64,000 bases of DNA from Thermomicrobiales bacterium. GTDB taxonomy: Bacteria > Chloroflexota > Chloroflexia > Thermomicrobiales > CFX8. This document shows positions 51,299 to 60,477 of this stretch, piece after piece. The stretch covers positions 248,001 to 312,000 of the forward strand of contig JBAOIG010000005.1 of assembly GCA_037045155.1 (NCBI GenBank), given 5' to 3'. Both the position numbers and the translations under genes were made by a program. The notes beneath the pieces are model-generated. The model saw nothing but the letters and a program-made list of their open reading frames with translations, ran no database searches and was not told where the DNA came from. Numbering within the stretch: the first letter of the stretch is position 1; each line of letters opens with the position of its first letter.

Positions 51299-52465
51299 CT
51301 AGCTCATCGGCACCTGAGCGAGGATCTTGCCGTCGATACGCTCGAAGATCTCCGGCAACGAGCGACCGGTGATCGTCAGCCCGTGATTCTTGAGCCCGAC
51401 GACCGCCCGCGACGGATCCGGGGCCGCCCGAATGAGATCCGAGACGGCGACTGCCAACTCGCGCGTGCCGCATGGGTAGTTGATCTCGGTCGAGAAAATA
51501 TCTTCCATCCAGGCGTGGATATGGACGATCGCGCCGACATCGGGATGCTCGCGATAGACCATGAAGTGCTCGATCGCATCGACCGAGACGCGCCGGGGCT
51601 TGACCTTTGGCGAGACGCTCAGGACCATCGCATTACGCTCGGGGACGTAGTCTGTGACGAGCAGAATATCGCGCCCGACCTCATAGAGCTTGGACTTGTC
51701 GACGCCACTCGCGCTCATCCAGAAGGTCAACGCGTCGCGGCGGGCTGAGAGGTTGCCGTACGACAGACCGCCGATGCCAAAGAGACGCATCACATGCCGG
51801 AGGTCGCGTTCGGAGAGCAGATCCTGAATCGGCCATGGGGCGGGGAGCAGGTTAAGCTTGCCGAGCTGCTCGCCGGCCCAGGTCACCTGGCGCGTGATTT
51901 CATCGCCGTCCCATAGCTCCTTGGGCAGGTCGGGGATGTAGTCGTTGTTGATAACGAGCTGGGATGTCGCCAATGGGGCGAGCCGGTTATAGATGGCAGC
52001 GAAGAAATCCGCCTCGGAGCGCGAAGGATCCCATGAGACGACGTAGTGGCCCTGCTCCATCGTCATAAAGTGAGCGTCGACTTCGTCTCCGCGCACGACC
52101 ATGATGATGCCAAGATTCGAGAGGGCATGGATGAGGACTGGGTAAAAGGCACGAAAGATGTCGGCCGGTTGTTCGTTTGTCTCGAGAATACTGGTGACGA
52201 ACGTACCCTGCGCCTTGCGGCGAAAGGGCTTCGGCGCGTCGTAGTCGGTGAAGTTGACGATCAACCCGACGTCATCGGTCGCAGCAGGAAGCTGAATATG
52301 CCCGCGGCGGAGCATCTCAGCGACGAGACCGTCGCGCACCCACTGCTGGCGCTGGGTTCGGGCGACGCCATTGAGCGTAAAGGTAAGATGCCCATTTGCA
52401 GAAGCCGCCTGGGTTGCTGCGGTATCCTGCAGTGCTTTCCCGGAATCGGTTGAACTGGATATCAT
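51299..52465 (-). CDS. Class II aldolase/adducin-domain protein with long N-terminal extension
   Basis: A 388-residue protein. The C-terminal 160 residues are a class II aldolase domain: GGLSYGNLSARRD, MSASGVDKSKL, zinc ligands in VHIHAWMEDIF and LKNHGLTITG. The N-terminal 200 residues (VGLIVNFTDYDAPKPFRRKAQGTF, MEQGHYVVSWDPSRSEADFFAAIYNRLAPLA) are not a family I know. ATG 52465 is used; GTG codons at 52477 and 52474 overlap the ribosome site AGGTGG. Confidence 0.8.
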   Translation of the reverse strand: MISSSTDSGKALQDTAATQAASANGHLTFTLNGVARTQRQQWVRDGLVAEMLRRGHIQLPAATDDVGLIVNFTDYDAPKPFRRKAQGTFVTSILETNEQPADIFRAFYPVLIHALSNLGIIMVVRGDEVDAHFMTMEQGHYVVSWDPSRSEADFFAAIYNRLAPLATSQLVINNDYIPDLPKELWDGDEITRQVTWAGEQLGKLNLLPAPWPIQDLLSERDLRHVMRLFGIGGLSYGNLSARRDALTFWMSASGVDKSKLYEVGRDILLVTDYVPERNAMVLSVSPKVKPRRVSVDAIEHFMVYREHPDVGAIVHIHAWMEDIFSTEINYPCGTRELAVAVSDLIRAAPDPSRAVVGLKNHGLTITGRSLPEIFERIDGKILAQVPMS

Positions 52466-52578
52466 GCAAACCACCACCTGATCTGAGGCTGCCCAACGGT
52501 TCGAGGGCGACGGATGCCGGCAAATCCGGCGGGTAGGCTGATAACGATCGTATCAACCGTGCACCCAACAACTATGAC

Positions 52579-53592
52579 CTATTGGCTTGGATCGGTGCAA
52601 CCGCCGAATAGTTGGAGAGTCTCGGGAAGCCCGAACACCCGCAGGGTACGAGGAACTACCACGACCTCGATCGGTGTCTGGCCGATCTGCTCGCCATCCA
52701 TCTCGATCAGCATCCCTTCGTCGCAACGCACGGTCGCGCGGGTTGCCGACAGGTGGCGGACGCCAGGCCGGCCGACATGCGAGCCGCGATAGACGCGCGG
52801 CATGATGTCGGTGATCAATGCCCGCCGACCGACGTCCTCGAGGACGAAGACCTCGAGCCGGCCATCGCAGAGCGACGCCATCGGGGCCACGTGCATGCCC
52901 CCGGCAAAATGGGCGCCGTTGGCGAACACCACCATGTTGGCTCGCCCGTCGAAAACCGTCTCGCCATCAGCGGTTACATCCACCGTGACGGGCTCGAAAG
53001 AAGCAACCGACCGGACGGCGCTGGACATATAGGAGACCAGGCCACCAAACCGCTTCGATGTGCGATTGATTCGCAGAGCGGTCGCGCCACCGAGGCCGGC
53101 GTCGGCGACGTTGGCGAAGTAGCGGGATGTGAGCTGACCGGTCTGCGTGTCCAGATAGCTGATTCGTCCGACGTCGATCGTCGCAACACAGTCATCGCGT
53201 AGCGCCCGGATGGCGTCCTCAACACTTCGCACGCCGAGTGACCGGCTGAGATCGTGGCCGGTGCCACACGGGATCACGAGTAGCCGTGTGTGCTCGCTGA
53301 CCGGACGGTCGGCATCGATGAGGCCGTTGACGACCTCGTTCATGGTGCCATCTCCGCCGACACAGACGAGGATCGGCACATCGTGTCGCGCGAGGCGACG
53401 GGCGATATCGGTGGCTTCGCCGGCGCCGGTCGTCAGATAGGCCTTGAAGTCATAACCGGCGGCGCGGAGGTGTTTCGCATATTCCGGCCAGCGACGGCCA
53501 GCACGACCATTGCCGGCCATCGGGTTCACGACAACGTGGAGGGTAGTGGTCGGGGCTCCGCCCGTGGCACTCTGTCGCTCGGCGGCTACCAT
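52579..53592 (-). CDS. Diacylglycerol-kinase-family lipid kinase (YegS/DgkB-like)
   Basis: A 337-residue lipid kinase phosphorylating a diacylglycerol-like lipid with ATP. Motifs: VVVNPMAGNGRAGRRW (first strand/loop), LVCVGGDGTMNEVVNGL (ATP-binding GGDGT), VIPCGTGHDLSRSLG (substrate GTGxD/N), and FANVADAGLGG with CDGRLEVFVLEDVGR in the C-terminal beta sandwich. ATG 53592 is preceded by GGAGGAGAG. Probably membrane-peripheral and part of glycerolipid turnover; next to a glycosyltransferase. Confidence 0.93.
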   Translation of the reverse strand: MVAAERQSATGGAPTTTLHVVVNPMAGNGRAGRRWPEYAKHLRAAGYDFKAYLTTGAGEATDIARRLARHDVPILVCVGGDGTMNEVVNGLIDADRPVSEHTRLLVIPCGTGHDLSRSLGVRSVEDAIRALRDDCVATIDVGRISYLDTQTGQLTSRYFANVADAGLGGATALRINRTSKRFGGLVSYMSSAVRSVASFEPVTVDVTADGETVFDGRANMVVFANGAHFAGGMHVAPMASLCDGRLEVFVLEDVGRRALITDIMPRVYRGSHVGRPGVRHLSATRATVRCDEGMLIEMDGEQIGQTPIEVVVVPRTLRVFGLPETLQLFGGCTDPSQ

Positions 53593-53684
53593 CGTCGAGT
53601 CTCTCCTCCGAACTTCTCGCCAGCGGGCCAGGTGACGCCTCGCGGACGAGGACCGTTGCCAATCGAATGGCCGGCAGTATACCG

Positions 53685-54767
53685 TCAGTGCCCAACCGCG
53701 CGCTGATATACAGCCACAGTCCGCGCAGCCGCGTCGTCCCAGTCGAACTGCTTTGCCCGGGTAACCCCGCCAGCCGAGAGCGAACGCCATAGCTCGGCAT
53801 CGCCTGCAACACGCTCGATCGCCGCGGCCCACTCACCGGGGTCGCCATCAATGACCTCGATCGCCACTGCGCCGGTAACCTCCGGGAGCGCGCCACCTCC
53901 CGAAGAAATGACCGGCGTCCCGACGGCCATTCCTTCCAGCGCGGCCAACCCGAACCCCTCCACTCTGCTGGGCAGGACGACCGCTATAGCCTCGCGGTAG
54001 AGCCTCCATACATCTGCGTCGGACGGCCCGACGAGCCACTCGACGCGGCCCGAGGCCGTCGCGGCTTGCAGCCGGGTCTGGGTGTCGTCACTACGCCAAC
54101 CAGGGTGGCCGGCAACGACGAGCCGGATAGTCGGGTCGACGAGATGGAGCGCATCGAGCAACAAGTCATAGCGTTTGCGAGGCTCGACGGTGCCGACTGC
54201 CAGGACATAATCGCCGCGCGATGAGCGCGGGAGCGCGGGCTGGTCGTCGATTCCCATTGTCACCCCCAGAGGGATGACAGTTACACGGGCAGGATCGATC
54301 GCATAGCGCTCGACCAGATCGGCTGCAGTCCAGGCAGATGGCACGATCCACTCGCGGGTCCAGCGAGCCGAGCGACCAAGCTGGCGGTAGTAGGCGAGGG
54401 CGTCGGCAGCGAGGTCCTCCGGCCACCGCAGAAACGCCAGATCATAGACGGTCGCGACGGCTGGGACGCCCGGGAGGATCGGCGCGATGAGATCGACAGC
54501 ATGGTAGATATCCGGCCGGACCCGCCGCAGCATCAGCTCGACCGGGACGGCGTAGCGCTCCAGGCGATGGTGCGGCGGGGTGCGGAAACGAGCCGAAGAC
54601 GGATCCACCGCCGGGTCGCGGACCGCACGGAGCGGGACCAGGTCAATGTCGGGCTGGCGACGAAGGGCCGCGGCGAGATCCGTCGAATAACGGGCGATGC
54701 CACCGGCCCGGTAGCCGGCCAGACGCATATCGAACGCAACGCGGAGCGCCACGTCAGACAAGCGCAT
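53685..54767 (-). CDS. Glycosyltransferase family 4
   Basis: A 360-residue GT-B transferase. N-terminal acceptor domain with GYRAGGIARYSTDLAAALRR and DIYHAVDLIAPILPGVPAVATVYDLAFLRWPE; C-terminal donor domain with VGTVEPRKRYDLLLDAL and the nucleotide-sugar motif SRVEGFGLAALEGMAVGTPVIS (E-x7-E). ATG 54767 is chosen within the region overlapping the PIG-L gene by 14 nt. Sugar and acceptor unknown; neighbours suggest cell-surface glycan or small-molecule glycosylation. Confidence 0.9.
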   Translation of the reverse strand: MRLSDVALRVAFDMRLAGYRAGGIARYSTDLAAALRRQPDIDLVPLRAVRDPAVDPSSARFRTPPHHRLERYAVPVELMLRRVRPDIYHAVDLIAPILPGVPAVATVYDLAFLRWPEDLAADALAYYRQLGRSARWTREWIVPSAWTAADLVERYAIDPARVTVIPLGVTMGIDDQPALPRSSRGDYVLAVGTVEPRKRYDLLLDALHLVDPTIRLVVAGHPGWRSDDTQTRLQAATASGRVEWLVGPSDADVWRLYREAIAVVLPSRVEGFGLAALEGMAVGTPVISSGGGALPEVTGAVAIEVIDGDPGEWAAAIERVAGDAELWRSLSAGGVTRAKQFDWDDAAARTVAVYQRAVGH

Positions 54768-55512
54768 CCAGCGCGAGGTCACGAGCGCCGAAGCGAAGGA
54801 AGTGGAACTGCTCGGCGTATTCCATGCCGGACGCGCCGGCCGCCTGACGAGACATCCCTCTCATCCGATCCCCGAGCGTCTCGGGATCGCCGACCTGGGA
54901 TCGATGACAGCTCATCGCGCGCAGCTTACGTTCGATGACGTCGGTGATATCGATCCGCAGGTTCGGGGACATGGCGCTGACCAGATAGATGTCCTGGACC
55001 TGGTGGGGAGTAAGCCCCTCGTCGGCCAGCTCGACGAATGTGCGGCGATTGCCGGATAGCGGAAAGAGCGCCGCCAATGCCGCCTCGCCGCTGGTCCAAT
55101 GGTCGGGGTGCTGAACGTAGCCGGGCATCACCCGCCGCTGAGGGTCGAAGAGAATCGCTGCCTGCGGGCGAGCACGGCGAATCTCGCGGACGAGCTGCCG
55201 GCGCAGCTCGAGCGTATGGATAAGCTCTCCATCGCGATGGTCGAAGAAGACAACGTCGTGTGCGCCGATGATCGCTGCTGCCTCGCGCTGCTCTCGTTGG
55301 CGCATGGCAACGAGGTCGACGTCGGAGATCGGAGTATCACCGAGCCCCTGGACGCCGGCGCGGCCATCGGTCATCAGCACATAGGTGATTCGGCAGCCGC
55401 CGTCGGCCCAGCGAGCCAGCGTTCCGCCACAGATAAAGTCCGGGTCATCGGGATGAGCGAACAGGCAGATCGCGCTCTCGGGGATACCGATACGCTCGTC
55501 AATATCAATCAT
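54754..55512 (-). CDS. PIG-L-family deacetylase
   Basis: A 252-residue zinc-dependent N-deacetylase of GlcNAc-type substrates. The metal site is visible as CLFAHPDDPDF (His-Pro-Asp-Asp) near residue 17 and the distal His in PGYVQHPDHW near residue 145; TDGRAGVQG and REQREAAAIIGAHDVVFFDHRDGEL are typical. Bacterial relatives act in mycothiol/bacillithiol synthesis (MshB/BshB) and on antibiotics. The adjacent GT4 gene recalls the GT4 plus deacetylase pair of those thiol pathways, but no ligase gene is here. ATG 55512. Confidence 0.9.
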   Translation of the reverse strand: MIDIDERIGIPESAICLFAHPDDPDFICGGTLARWADGGCRITYVLMTDGRAGVQGLGDTPISDVDLVAMRQREQREAAAIIGAHDVVFFDHRDGELIHTLELRRQLVREIRRARPQAAILFDPQRRVMPGYVQHPDHWTSGEAALAALFPLSGNRRTFVELADEGLTPHQVQDIYLVSAMSPNLRIDITDVIERKLRAMSCHRSQVGDPETLGDRMRGMSRQAAGASGMEYAEQFHFLRFGARDLALDALV

Positions 55513-56014
55513 TCGTGTCTCCAGTATGACGTTCAGCCGAGAACGGATAGTCGCGGCTCTCCGCGAGCGCAACCAGCTCATCGCGAGCATCGAGGATCAT
55601 TCGATGAAGATCCGGGTCGCTGGCGGCGATGCCGGACGCTTCCAGCTCGTCAAGGTCAACGACAGCGATCGCGCCACCCGGCAGAACGAGGACATCAACC
55701 CAGAGGTCGTGCCAGGTGATGACGCCGTCGGAGACGCTGGTCGGGTGAGTGACGTTGCAATACCAGCCCACCAGGCGGCCATCCGGGCGATAGTTGGCGA
55801 ACAGGTTGAAAGGACGCACCGTCGAGAAATACTCGTAGAGCACGTCGCCCCGCTCGAACGTGTAGTAGCCGATATCGACCGTCCCGAACGTCCAGACTGC
55901 GCGAGCAGCGACCCAGCCGGCCGGGGCTTCGATGTCGGTGGCCTGGTAGCGGGTTGCCACGCTGCCGTCCGGTCGCAGCTTGACGACGGTCCATTCAGTC
56001 GCCGCTAGTGACAT
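55505..56014 (-). CDS. DUF402-domain protein
   Basis: A 169-residue protein with the DUF402 pattern: YYTFERGDVLYEYFSTVRPFNLFANYRPDGRLVGWYCNVTHP (quoted in parts: VRPFNLFANY, GWYCNVTHP), then WHDLWVDVLVLPGGAIAVVDLDELE. FomD-type relatives hydrolyse nucleoside-phosphate esters with metal bound by Asp/Glu in this last segment. Overlaps PIG-L gene start by 8 nt and the phosphomannomutase stop by 1 nt, so it is a coupled operon member. Confidence 0.85.
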   Translation of the reverse strand: MSLAATEWTVVKLRPDGSVATRYQATDIEAPAGWVAARAVWTFGTVDIGYYTFERGDVLYEYFSTVRPFNLFANYRPDGRLVGWYCNVTHPTSVSDGVITWHDLWVDVLVLPGGAIAVVDLDELEASGIAASDPDLHRMILDARDELVALAESRDYPFSAERHTGDTND

Positions 56015-57363
56015 CAGGCCTGCCCGCGAATGATGGCGAGGACATCGGCGGCACGATCATCGAGCTGGCGGCGCGTGTCCGCCTCGACGTTCAAGCGCAG
56101 CAGCGGCTGGGTGTTGGACGCGCGCAGGTTGAACCACCACGTCGGGTAGCTCACCGTCAGACCATCCAGCTCGTCCATCTCGGCGTCAGAGAACGCGGCG
56201 CGAACGCGCTCGATTGTGCCGGCCACGTCGGCGACTTCGGAGTTGATCTCGCCGGACCGGAACCGTGTGTCGATCGGCGCAAGGTATTCGCTGACCGACA
56301 TGCCCTCGTTCGAGAGGAGCTCGAGGACGGTCAGGAAGGCGATCAGGCCCGAATCGGCGTACCAGTTATCGCGGAAATAGAAGTGTCCGGAATGCTCGCC
56401 GCCGAAGACGGCATCTTCCCCGCGCATGAGCGCCTTGATGAACGAGTGGCCGACACGCGAGCGGATCGGTCGCCCACCCTCGCGCTCGATCAGCTCGGGG
56501 ACAGTTCGCGAGCAGATGAGGTTGTAGACGATGGCCGAGCCGGGGTATTTGCGCAGCATGCGCTGGGCCACAATCGCGGTCACCATGTCGCCGCCGACAA
56601 ACTCGCCACGATCGTCGATCAGAAACATGCGATCCGCGTCTCCATCGAACGCGATGCCCATATCGAGGCCGTGCGCGACGACGGCGGCGCGCAGATCGCG
56701 GGTATTCTCCGGCTCGATCGGGTTGGCCTCATGATTCGGGAAGGCGCCGTCCAGCTCGAAGAAGAGCGGGGTGAGCTCGCCGGGCAGGTGTTCGAAAACG
56801 AGCGGCAGCACCTTGCCGGCCATGCCATTGCCGGCGTCGATGGCAATCCGCATCGGCCGGACGGCGGAGACATCGATCATCGACAATGCGTGCGCGACAA
56901 ACGCCTCGGTAACGTCACGCTCATTCAGGTCGCCATGGCGACCGGGATCGCCAAACTCGCCGGCCAGGACGAGGTCGCGAATCTCGCCAATGCCCTGATC
57001 CATCGAGAGCGGGCGCGCTTCCTCGCGGCAGAGCTTGAATCCGTTGTATTCGGCGGGGTTATGGGATGCAGTAACCATCACGCCGGCCGGGAAGCCGTAC
57101 TTGCCGACGGCGAAATAGAGGCCATCGGTCGAGATGAGACCGATGTCCGTCACATCGGCGCCCTGGTCGCGAATGCCGTTGATCAACGCCGCGGCAAGCA
57201 TCGGGCCGGAGACGCGCATGTCGCGCCCGACACAGACATGGTCCACACCGAGGTAGGTCACGAGCGCGCGGCCGATCCGGTAGGCGATCTCCGGCGTCAG
57301 CTCCGCTGGCACAACCCCACGAATATCGTAGGCCTTGAACAGGTCTGACGTGGTCTGGTCCAT
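56014..57363 (-). CDS. manB: Phosphomannomutase/phosphoglucomutase
   Basis: A 449-residue alpha-D-phosphohexomutase interconverting hexose-6- and hexose-1-phosphates. Four-domain signature: FKAYDIRGVVP at the start, catalytic phosphoserine loop VTASHNPAEYNGFK, metal loop AFDGDADRMFLID, sugar-binding GGEHSGHFYF, and the phosphate loop in the last domain (FNLRASNTQPLLRLNVEA). It supplies mannose/glucose-1-phosphate for nucleotide sugars. ATG 57363. Symbol by family; substrate preference unproven. Confidence 0.93.
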   Translation of the reverse strand: MDQTTSDLFKAYDIRGVVPAELTPEIAYRIGRALVTYLGVDHVCVGRDMRVSGPMLAAALINGIRDQGADVTDIGLISTDGLYFAVGKYGFPAGVMVTASHNPAEYNGFKLCREEARPLSMDQGIGEIRDLVLAGEFGDPGRHGDLNERDVTEAFVAHALSMIDVSAVRPMRIAIDAGNGMAGKVLPLVFEHLPGELTPLFFELDGAFPNHEANPIEPENTRDLRAAVVAHGLDMGIAFDGDADRMFLIDDRGEFVGGDMVTAIVAQRMLRKYPGSAIVYNLICSRTVPELIEREGGRPIRSRVGHSFIKALMRGEDAVFGGEHSGHFYFRDNWYADSGLIAFLTVLELLSNEGMSVSEYLAPIDTRFRSGEINSEVADVAGTIERVRAAFSDAEMDELDGLTVSYPTWWFNLRASNTQPLLRLNVEADTRRQLDDRAADVLAIIRGQA

Positions 57364-57364
57364 C

Positions 57365-57847
57365 TCAATCCTGCCTCTCCGTTGTTGCTTGCTCGAGGTC
57401 AAGGCGCATGATCGCCTCCCCAGCGTCGATCTCTCCGGTCCGATGAAACCCGACACTCTCGTACAGACGCTCCGCAACCTTGTTGCCTTCGGTGACGCCG
57501 AGAATGATCTCGCGGCAGCCGTGCCGCTCGCGGATCAGTTCGACCGCTGCCACCACCGTGGCCCGACCAAATCCACGACCCTGCTGCCCGGCGCCAACCA
57601 TCAGCCGCATGATCCAGTATCTACCCGTCTCCGGATCTCGGCTGTACATGACAAACCCGACCATCTCATCTCCGGCGTAGACGGCCAACGGCCAGGTGTC
57701 TGGGGTAACCGCCGCCTCGGCGAGCGAGAAGACGTTCGAAGCAACGAAACCTGCCTGCGTCGATGCAACCTGCAGCCGGATGCACTGGCGGAGGGTCTCG
57801 CGGGTCACCGCGCGCAACTCAACGCTCGGCGCTCGATCCGTCACCAT
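57365..57847 (-). CDS. GNAT-family N-acetyltransferase (spermidine-acetyltransferase-like)
   Basis: A 160-residue acetyl-CoA-dependent transferase. VELRAVTRETLRQCIRL at the start, LAVYAGDEMVGFVMY, then motif A LMVGAGQQGRGFGRATVVAAVELI (Q-x-x-G-x-G/A pyrophosphate loop) and NKVAERLYESVGFHRTGE. Closest in layout to BltD/PaiA-like polyamine acetyltransferases. Ends 2 bp before phosphomannomutase. Confidence 0.88.
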   Translation of the reverse strand: MVTDRAPSVELRAVTRETLRQCIRLQVASTQAGFVASNVFSLAEAAVTPDTWPLAVYAGDEMVGFVMYSRDPETGRYWIMRLMVGAGQQGRGFGRATVVAAVELIRERHGCREIILGVTEGNKVAERLYESVGFHRTGEIDAGEAIMRLDLEQATTERQD

Positions 57848-57849
57848 CG

Positions 57850-58614
57850 CTAGATCGGGTTCGGGTCGGCGATGAAGCGTGCCTCGATCGCGAAATTATC
57901 GGCGAGCTCGCCGGCCAGCGCCTGAACGCCGAGCCGTTCGGTCGCCTCGTGGCCGGCCGCGACAACGACAATTCCCAACTCGCGCGCCTCGGCCATCGTG
58001 GTCTCGCGGATGTCGCCGGTGACCAGCGCCGCGCAACCAGCCGCGACGGCTTCGTCCAGCGCCGAGTAGCCCGAACCGGTCAGGAAGCCAACCCGAGCCA
58101 GCACCGACGGATTCCCGACCGCGCCGACCGCCAGCGGCTCCCGCTCGGTGACACGCGCCATCGTTTCCAGCAACTGGCCGACTGATTGCGGATCGGTTCG
58201 CGTTCCGACAACACCGAGTGGCTCACTGCCGACCACCGCGAAGCGACCGGCCGGCTCATAGCCAGCGGCGTGCGCAAGCAGGGCGCAATTTCCGATCTCC
58301 GGGTGGCCGTCCAGTGGAAGGTGGTAGGCGATCAGGCTGATATCGTTGGCCAGCAGCAGCCGTAGCCGCTCGGCGAAGGGTCCGTCGATCGGTCCGTTCC
58401 GGCTTCCCCACAGCAGCCCATGATGAACGAGGATCGCGTCGGCGCCCCAGTCGACTGCCTGAAGAAGGGTGAATTGCGAGGCGCTGACGGCGACAGCCAA
58501 CCGGGAGATCTCCCGGCGGCCAGCCACTTGCAGTCCGTTGACGGCGACGTCAGAGAACGCCGATGCGCGCAGGCGCTCATCACTCCAGCGGATCAGGTCA
58601 TCCCGTCGGGCCAT
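57850..58614 (-). CDS. Nif3-like dinuclear metal-centre protein
   Basis: A 254-residue Nif3/YbgI/DUF34 family protein forming a hexameric toroid with a two-metal site. Ligand motifs: VSASQFTLLQAVDWGADAILVHHGLLWG (HHG), SLIAYHLPLDGHPEIGN and, near the end, VTGDIRETTMAEARELGIVVVAAGHEATE (H-x3-E). Proposed GTP cyclohydrolase or damage-repair roles are unsettled. ATG 58614 with GGAGGGAGG upstream; ends 2 bp before the GNAT gene start. Confidence 0.93.
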   Translation of the reverse strand: MARRDDLIRWSDERLRASAFSDVAVNGLQVAGRREISRLAVAVSASQFTLLQAVDWGADAILVHHGLLWGSRNGPIDGPFAERLRLLLANDISLIAYHLPLDGHPEIGNCALLAHAAGYEPAGRFAVVGSEPLGVVGTRTDPQSVGQLLETMARVTEREPLAVGAVGNPSVLARVGFLTGSGYSALDEAVAAGCAALVTGDIRETTMAEARELGIVVVAAGHEATERLGVQALAGELADNFAIEARFIADPNPI

Positions 58615-58736
58615 TCACCGGCCTCCCTCCATCAGTCGATTACGTGCATATTGTGCCATCGAGCCACGAAAGGCCAGGGGGTATACTGATTCTCCAGGGT
58701 CACAACCCTGTCTCCGATGCCTCAGATTGGACGAGC

Positions 58737-59657
58737 ATGCCCCCACGAATCACTCTCCGCCCGACCGACTCGATCGACCTTCACATGCATACCTGGGCGT
58801 CGGACGGTGGTTGGGACCCACCGGCACTGGCGCAGCATCTCGCGGACCGCGGCTTCCGGGTGATCGCCGTTGCCGACCACGACACGATGTACTCGGTTCC
58901 GGCAATGCAGCGCGAGGCTGTCGAGCGGGGGATGATCCTGATCCCGGCGGTCGAGGTGACGACACGCTGGAACGGCCGGCAGGTGCACGTGCTGATCTAC
59001 GGCATCGACCTGGACTCGAGCCGCGCGGCAGCCTTTCGCGATCTGATGGCGCTCCAGCGCGAGCAATTGCGCGCGACCGCCCAGCGAGCGGCCGATCTGA
59101 TCGAGCACCACGGACGACGCATACCAGCGCTGGCCGAGATGAGCCGCGGACTATCGTTGACGCCACATCACGTCTTCACAGCGATGATCCGCGCCGGACA
59201 CGGTCACAACCTGTACCAGGCACACAACATCGTCCGCTCGCTCGGCGAGCCAGTCGTCGTGGACGTGCCAATCGGGGACACAATCGCCGCCGCTCACGAG
59301 GCCGGCGCGATTGCGATTGTCGCCCACCCGGGGCGCGACGAGGGCAACGGTATCCTGACGGCCGAATTGCTCGACCAGCTGCGGCAGGAAGCGCCGGTGG
59401 ACGGGGTCGAAGCGCACTATCGCTCATACAAGGACGCGGATGTCCAGCGCTACCGCGACTGGGCAGATGAACGGCGCTTGCTGGTCAGCACCGGATCCGA
59501 TTCTCACCGGCCGGCCTTCCCTGTCGACCCGATCGCCTTCGAGGCGCGATGGAGCGCGGCGTTGCTGGAACGGCTGGGGATCGAGGTGGAACCGTGGGAC
59601 GGGCCGGCGTGGGAGCCCGCGACAGCGCCGGAGCCGGTCGCCGCGACAGCGGGGTAG
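58737..59657 (+). CDS. PHP-domain phosphoesterase (RNase AM/nucleotide-phosphatase-like)
   Basis: A 306-residue PHP metal-dependent hydrolase with the usual metal ligands: IDLHMHTWASDG (HxH), VIAVADHDTM, IPAVEVTT, AIVAHPGRD and TGSDSHRP. The helical insert (QRAADLIEHHGRRI...) matches YciV/RNase AM-like proteins that cleave 3',5'-bisphosphates or short RNAs. ATG 58737 is the first good start; the open frame before it overlaps the divergent Nif3 promoter region. Confidence 0.9.
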   Translation: MPPRITLRPTDSIDLHMHTWASDGGWDPPALAQHLADRGFRVIAVADHDTMYSVPAMQREAVERGMILIPAVEVTTRWNGRQVHVLIYGIDLDSSRAAAFRDLMALQREQLRATAQRAADLIEHHGRRIPALAEMSRGLSLTPHHVFTAMIRAGHGHNLYQAHNIVRSLGEPVVVDVPIGDTIAAAHEAGAIAIVAHPGRDEGNGILTAELLDQLRQEAPVDGVEAHYRSYKDADVQRYRDWADERRLLVSTGSDSHRPAFPVDPIAFEARWSAALLERLGIEVEPWDGPAWEPATAPEPVAATAG

Positions 59658-59675
59658 CAAATCCGGCAGATCTCA

Positions 59676-60272
59676 TCACCTCGTCTGCGGCGCGGGGCGA
59701 ACGACCTCGTGGAGTGGGCCGGGGCCGATCTCACTGGCGAGCACATCCATGACCAGCACGTCCACCCGCTCCCGGCCAATGCGTTTGGCCTGGCGAAGCA
59801 GGCCGACCCGTTGGAAACCAGCGCGCTCGTACGCGCGGATGCCCCGCTCGTTGTGCGCGTAGACATCCAGCCGCAGGTGATGGAGACCGAGCGCATCGAA
59901 TGCGTACGAGATCATCATCGCCGTCGTCTCCGTGCCAAAGCCGCGACCCCACGCATCCGGATCGCCGATCATGATCCCGAACTCGGCGGCGCCATCGAAG
60001 TGATTGACGCCGTTCAGCCCGGTCGTGCCAACCGGACGCATTGTTGCGAGATCGTAGACGGTGAAGTGGGGGTCGCTGCCGACGCTGGTCGCATCAACCC
60101 ACGCGGTCTCGGCGGCGAGTGTCATCGGGGCCGGCGGGAGGGCAAGCGTGCGGGTGACGCGCAGATCATTGAGCCAACGCTGATACGTTTCAGACAGATC
60201 GCGCCGGATCGGCCCGAGCCCGACCAGCGAGCCACGAATGGTCAGGATAACCTCGGAGGCGGTGTCGTCCAC
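59676..60272 (-). CDS. GNAT-family acetyltransferase (RimJ/RimL-like)
   Basis: A 198-residue enzyme with the RimL layout: SLVGLGPIRRDLSETYQRWLND, FTVYDLATMRPVGTTGLNGVN, FGIMIGDPDAWGRGFGTETTAMMISYAFDALGLHHLRLDVYAHNERGIRAYERAGFQ. Motif A is DAWGRGFGTE. Substrate may be a protein N-terminus, amino sugar or aminoglycoside. GTG 60272 with GAGAGGAT upstream. Confidence 0.88.
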   Translation of the reverse strand: MDDTASEVILTIRGSLVGLGPIRRDLSETYQRWLNDLRVTRTLALPPAPMTLAAETAWVDATSVGSDPHFTVYDLATMRPVGTTGLNGVNHFDGAAEFGIMIGDPDAWGRGFGTETTAMMISYAFDALGLHHLRLDVYAHNERGIRAYERAGFQRVGLLRQAKRIGRERVDVLVMDVLASEIGPGPLHEVVRPAPQTR

Positions 60273-60292
60273 GCACTGATCCTCTCATCTGG

Positions 60293-60322
60293 TTGGTGGG
60301 CCTGCAATGGATTCGGTATCAT
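60293..60322 (+). promoter_or_regulatory. Likely promoter of tRNA-Thr(GGT)
   Basis: TTGGTG (60293-60298), 18-nt spacer, TATCAT (60317-60322), about 30 bp before the tRNA 5' end. Confidence 0.45.
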
Positions 60323-60352
60323 ATACCGGCGCGACGGCAGCCTCGCGAGCAT

Positions 60353-60425
60353 GCCCTTGTAGCTCAGTAGGCAGAGCACATTCTTGGTAAGAATGAGGTC
60401 TCGAGTTCGAATCTCGACAAGGGCT
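60353..60425 (+). tRNA. tRNA-Thr (anticodon GGT)
   Basis: 73 nt without encoded CCA. Acceptor GCCCTTG/CAAGGGC perfect, D arm AGCTCAGTAGGCAGAGC, anticodon stem CATTC/GAATG with loop TTGGTAA, T arm CTCGAGTTCGAATCTCGA. Reads ACC/ACU threonine codons. Confidence 0.95.
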
Positions 60426-60430
60426 CAGGC

Positions 60431-60460
60431 AACCCGCTCCCCTCAGTGGGAGCGGGTTTT
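60431..60460 (+). terminator. Rho-independent terminator after tRNA-Thr(GGT)
   Basis: Perfect 11-bp stem AACCCGCTCCC (60431-60441) and GGGAGCGGGTT (60448-60458), 6-nt loop, run of four T. Confidence 0.88.
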
Positions 60461-60477
60461 CGCATGTTGGCGCTCTG

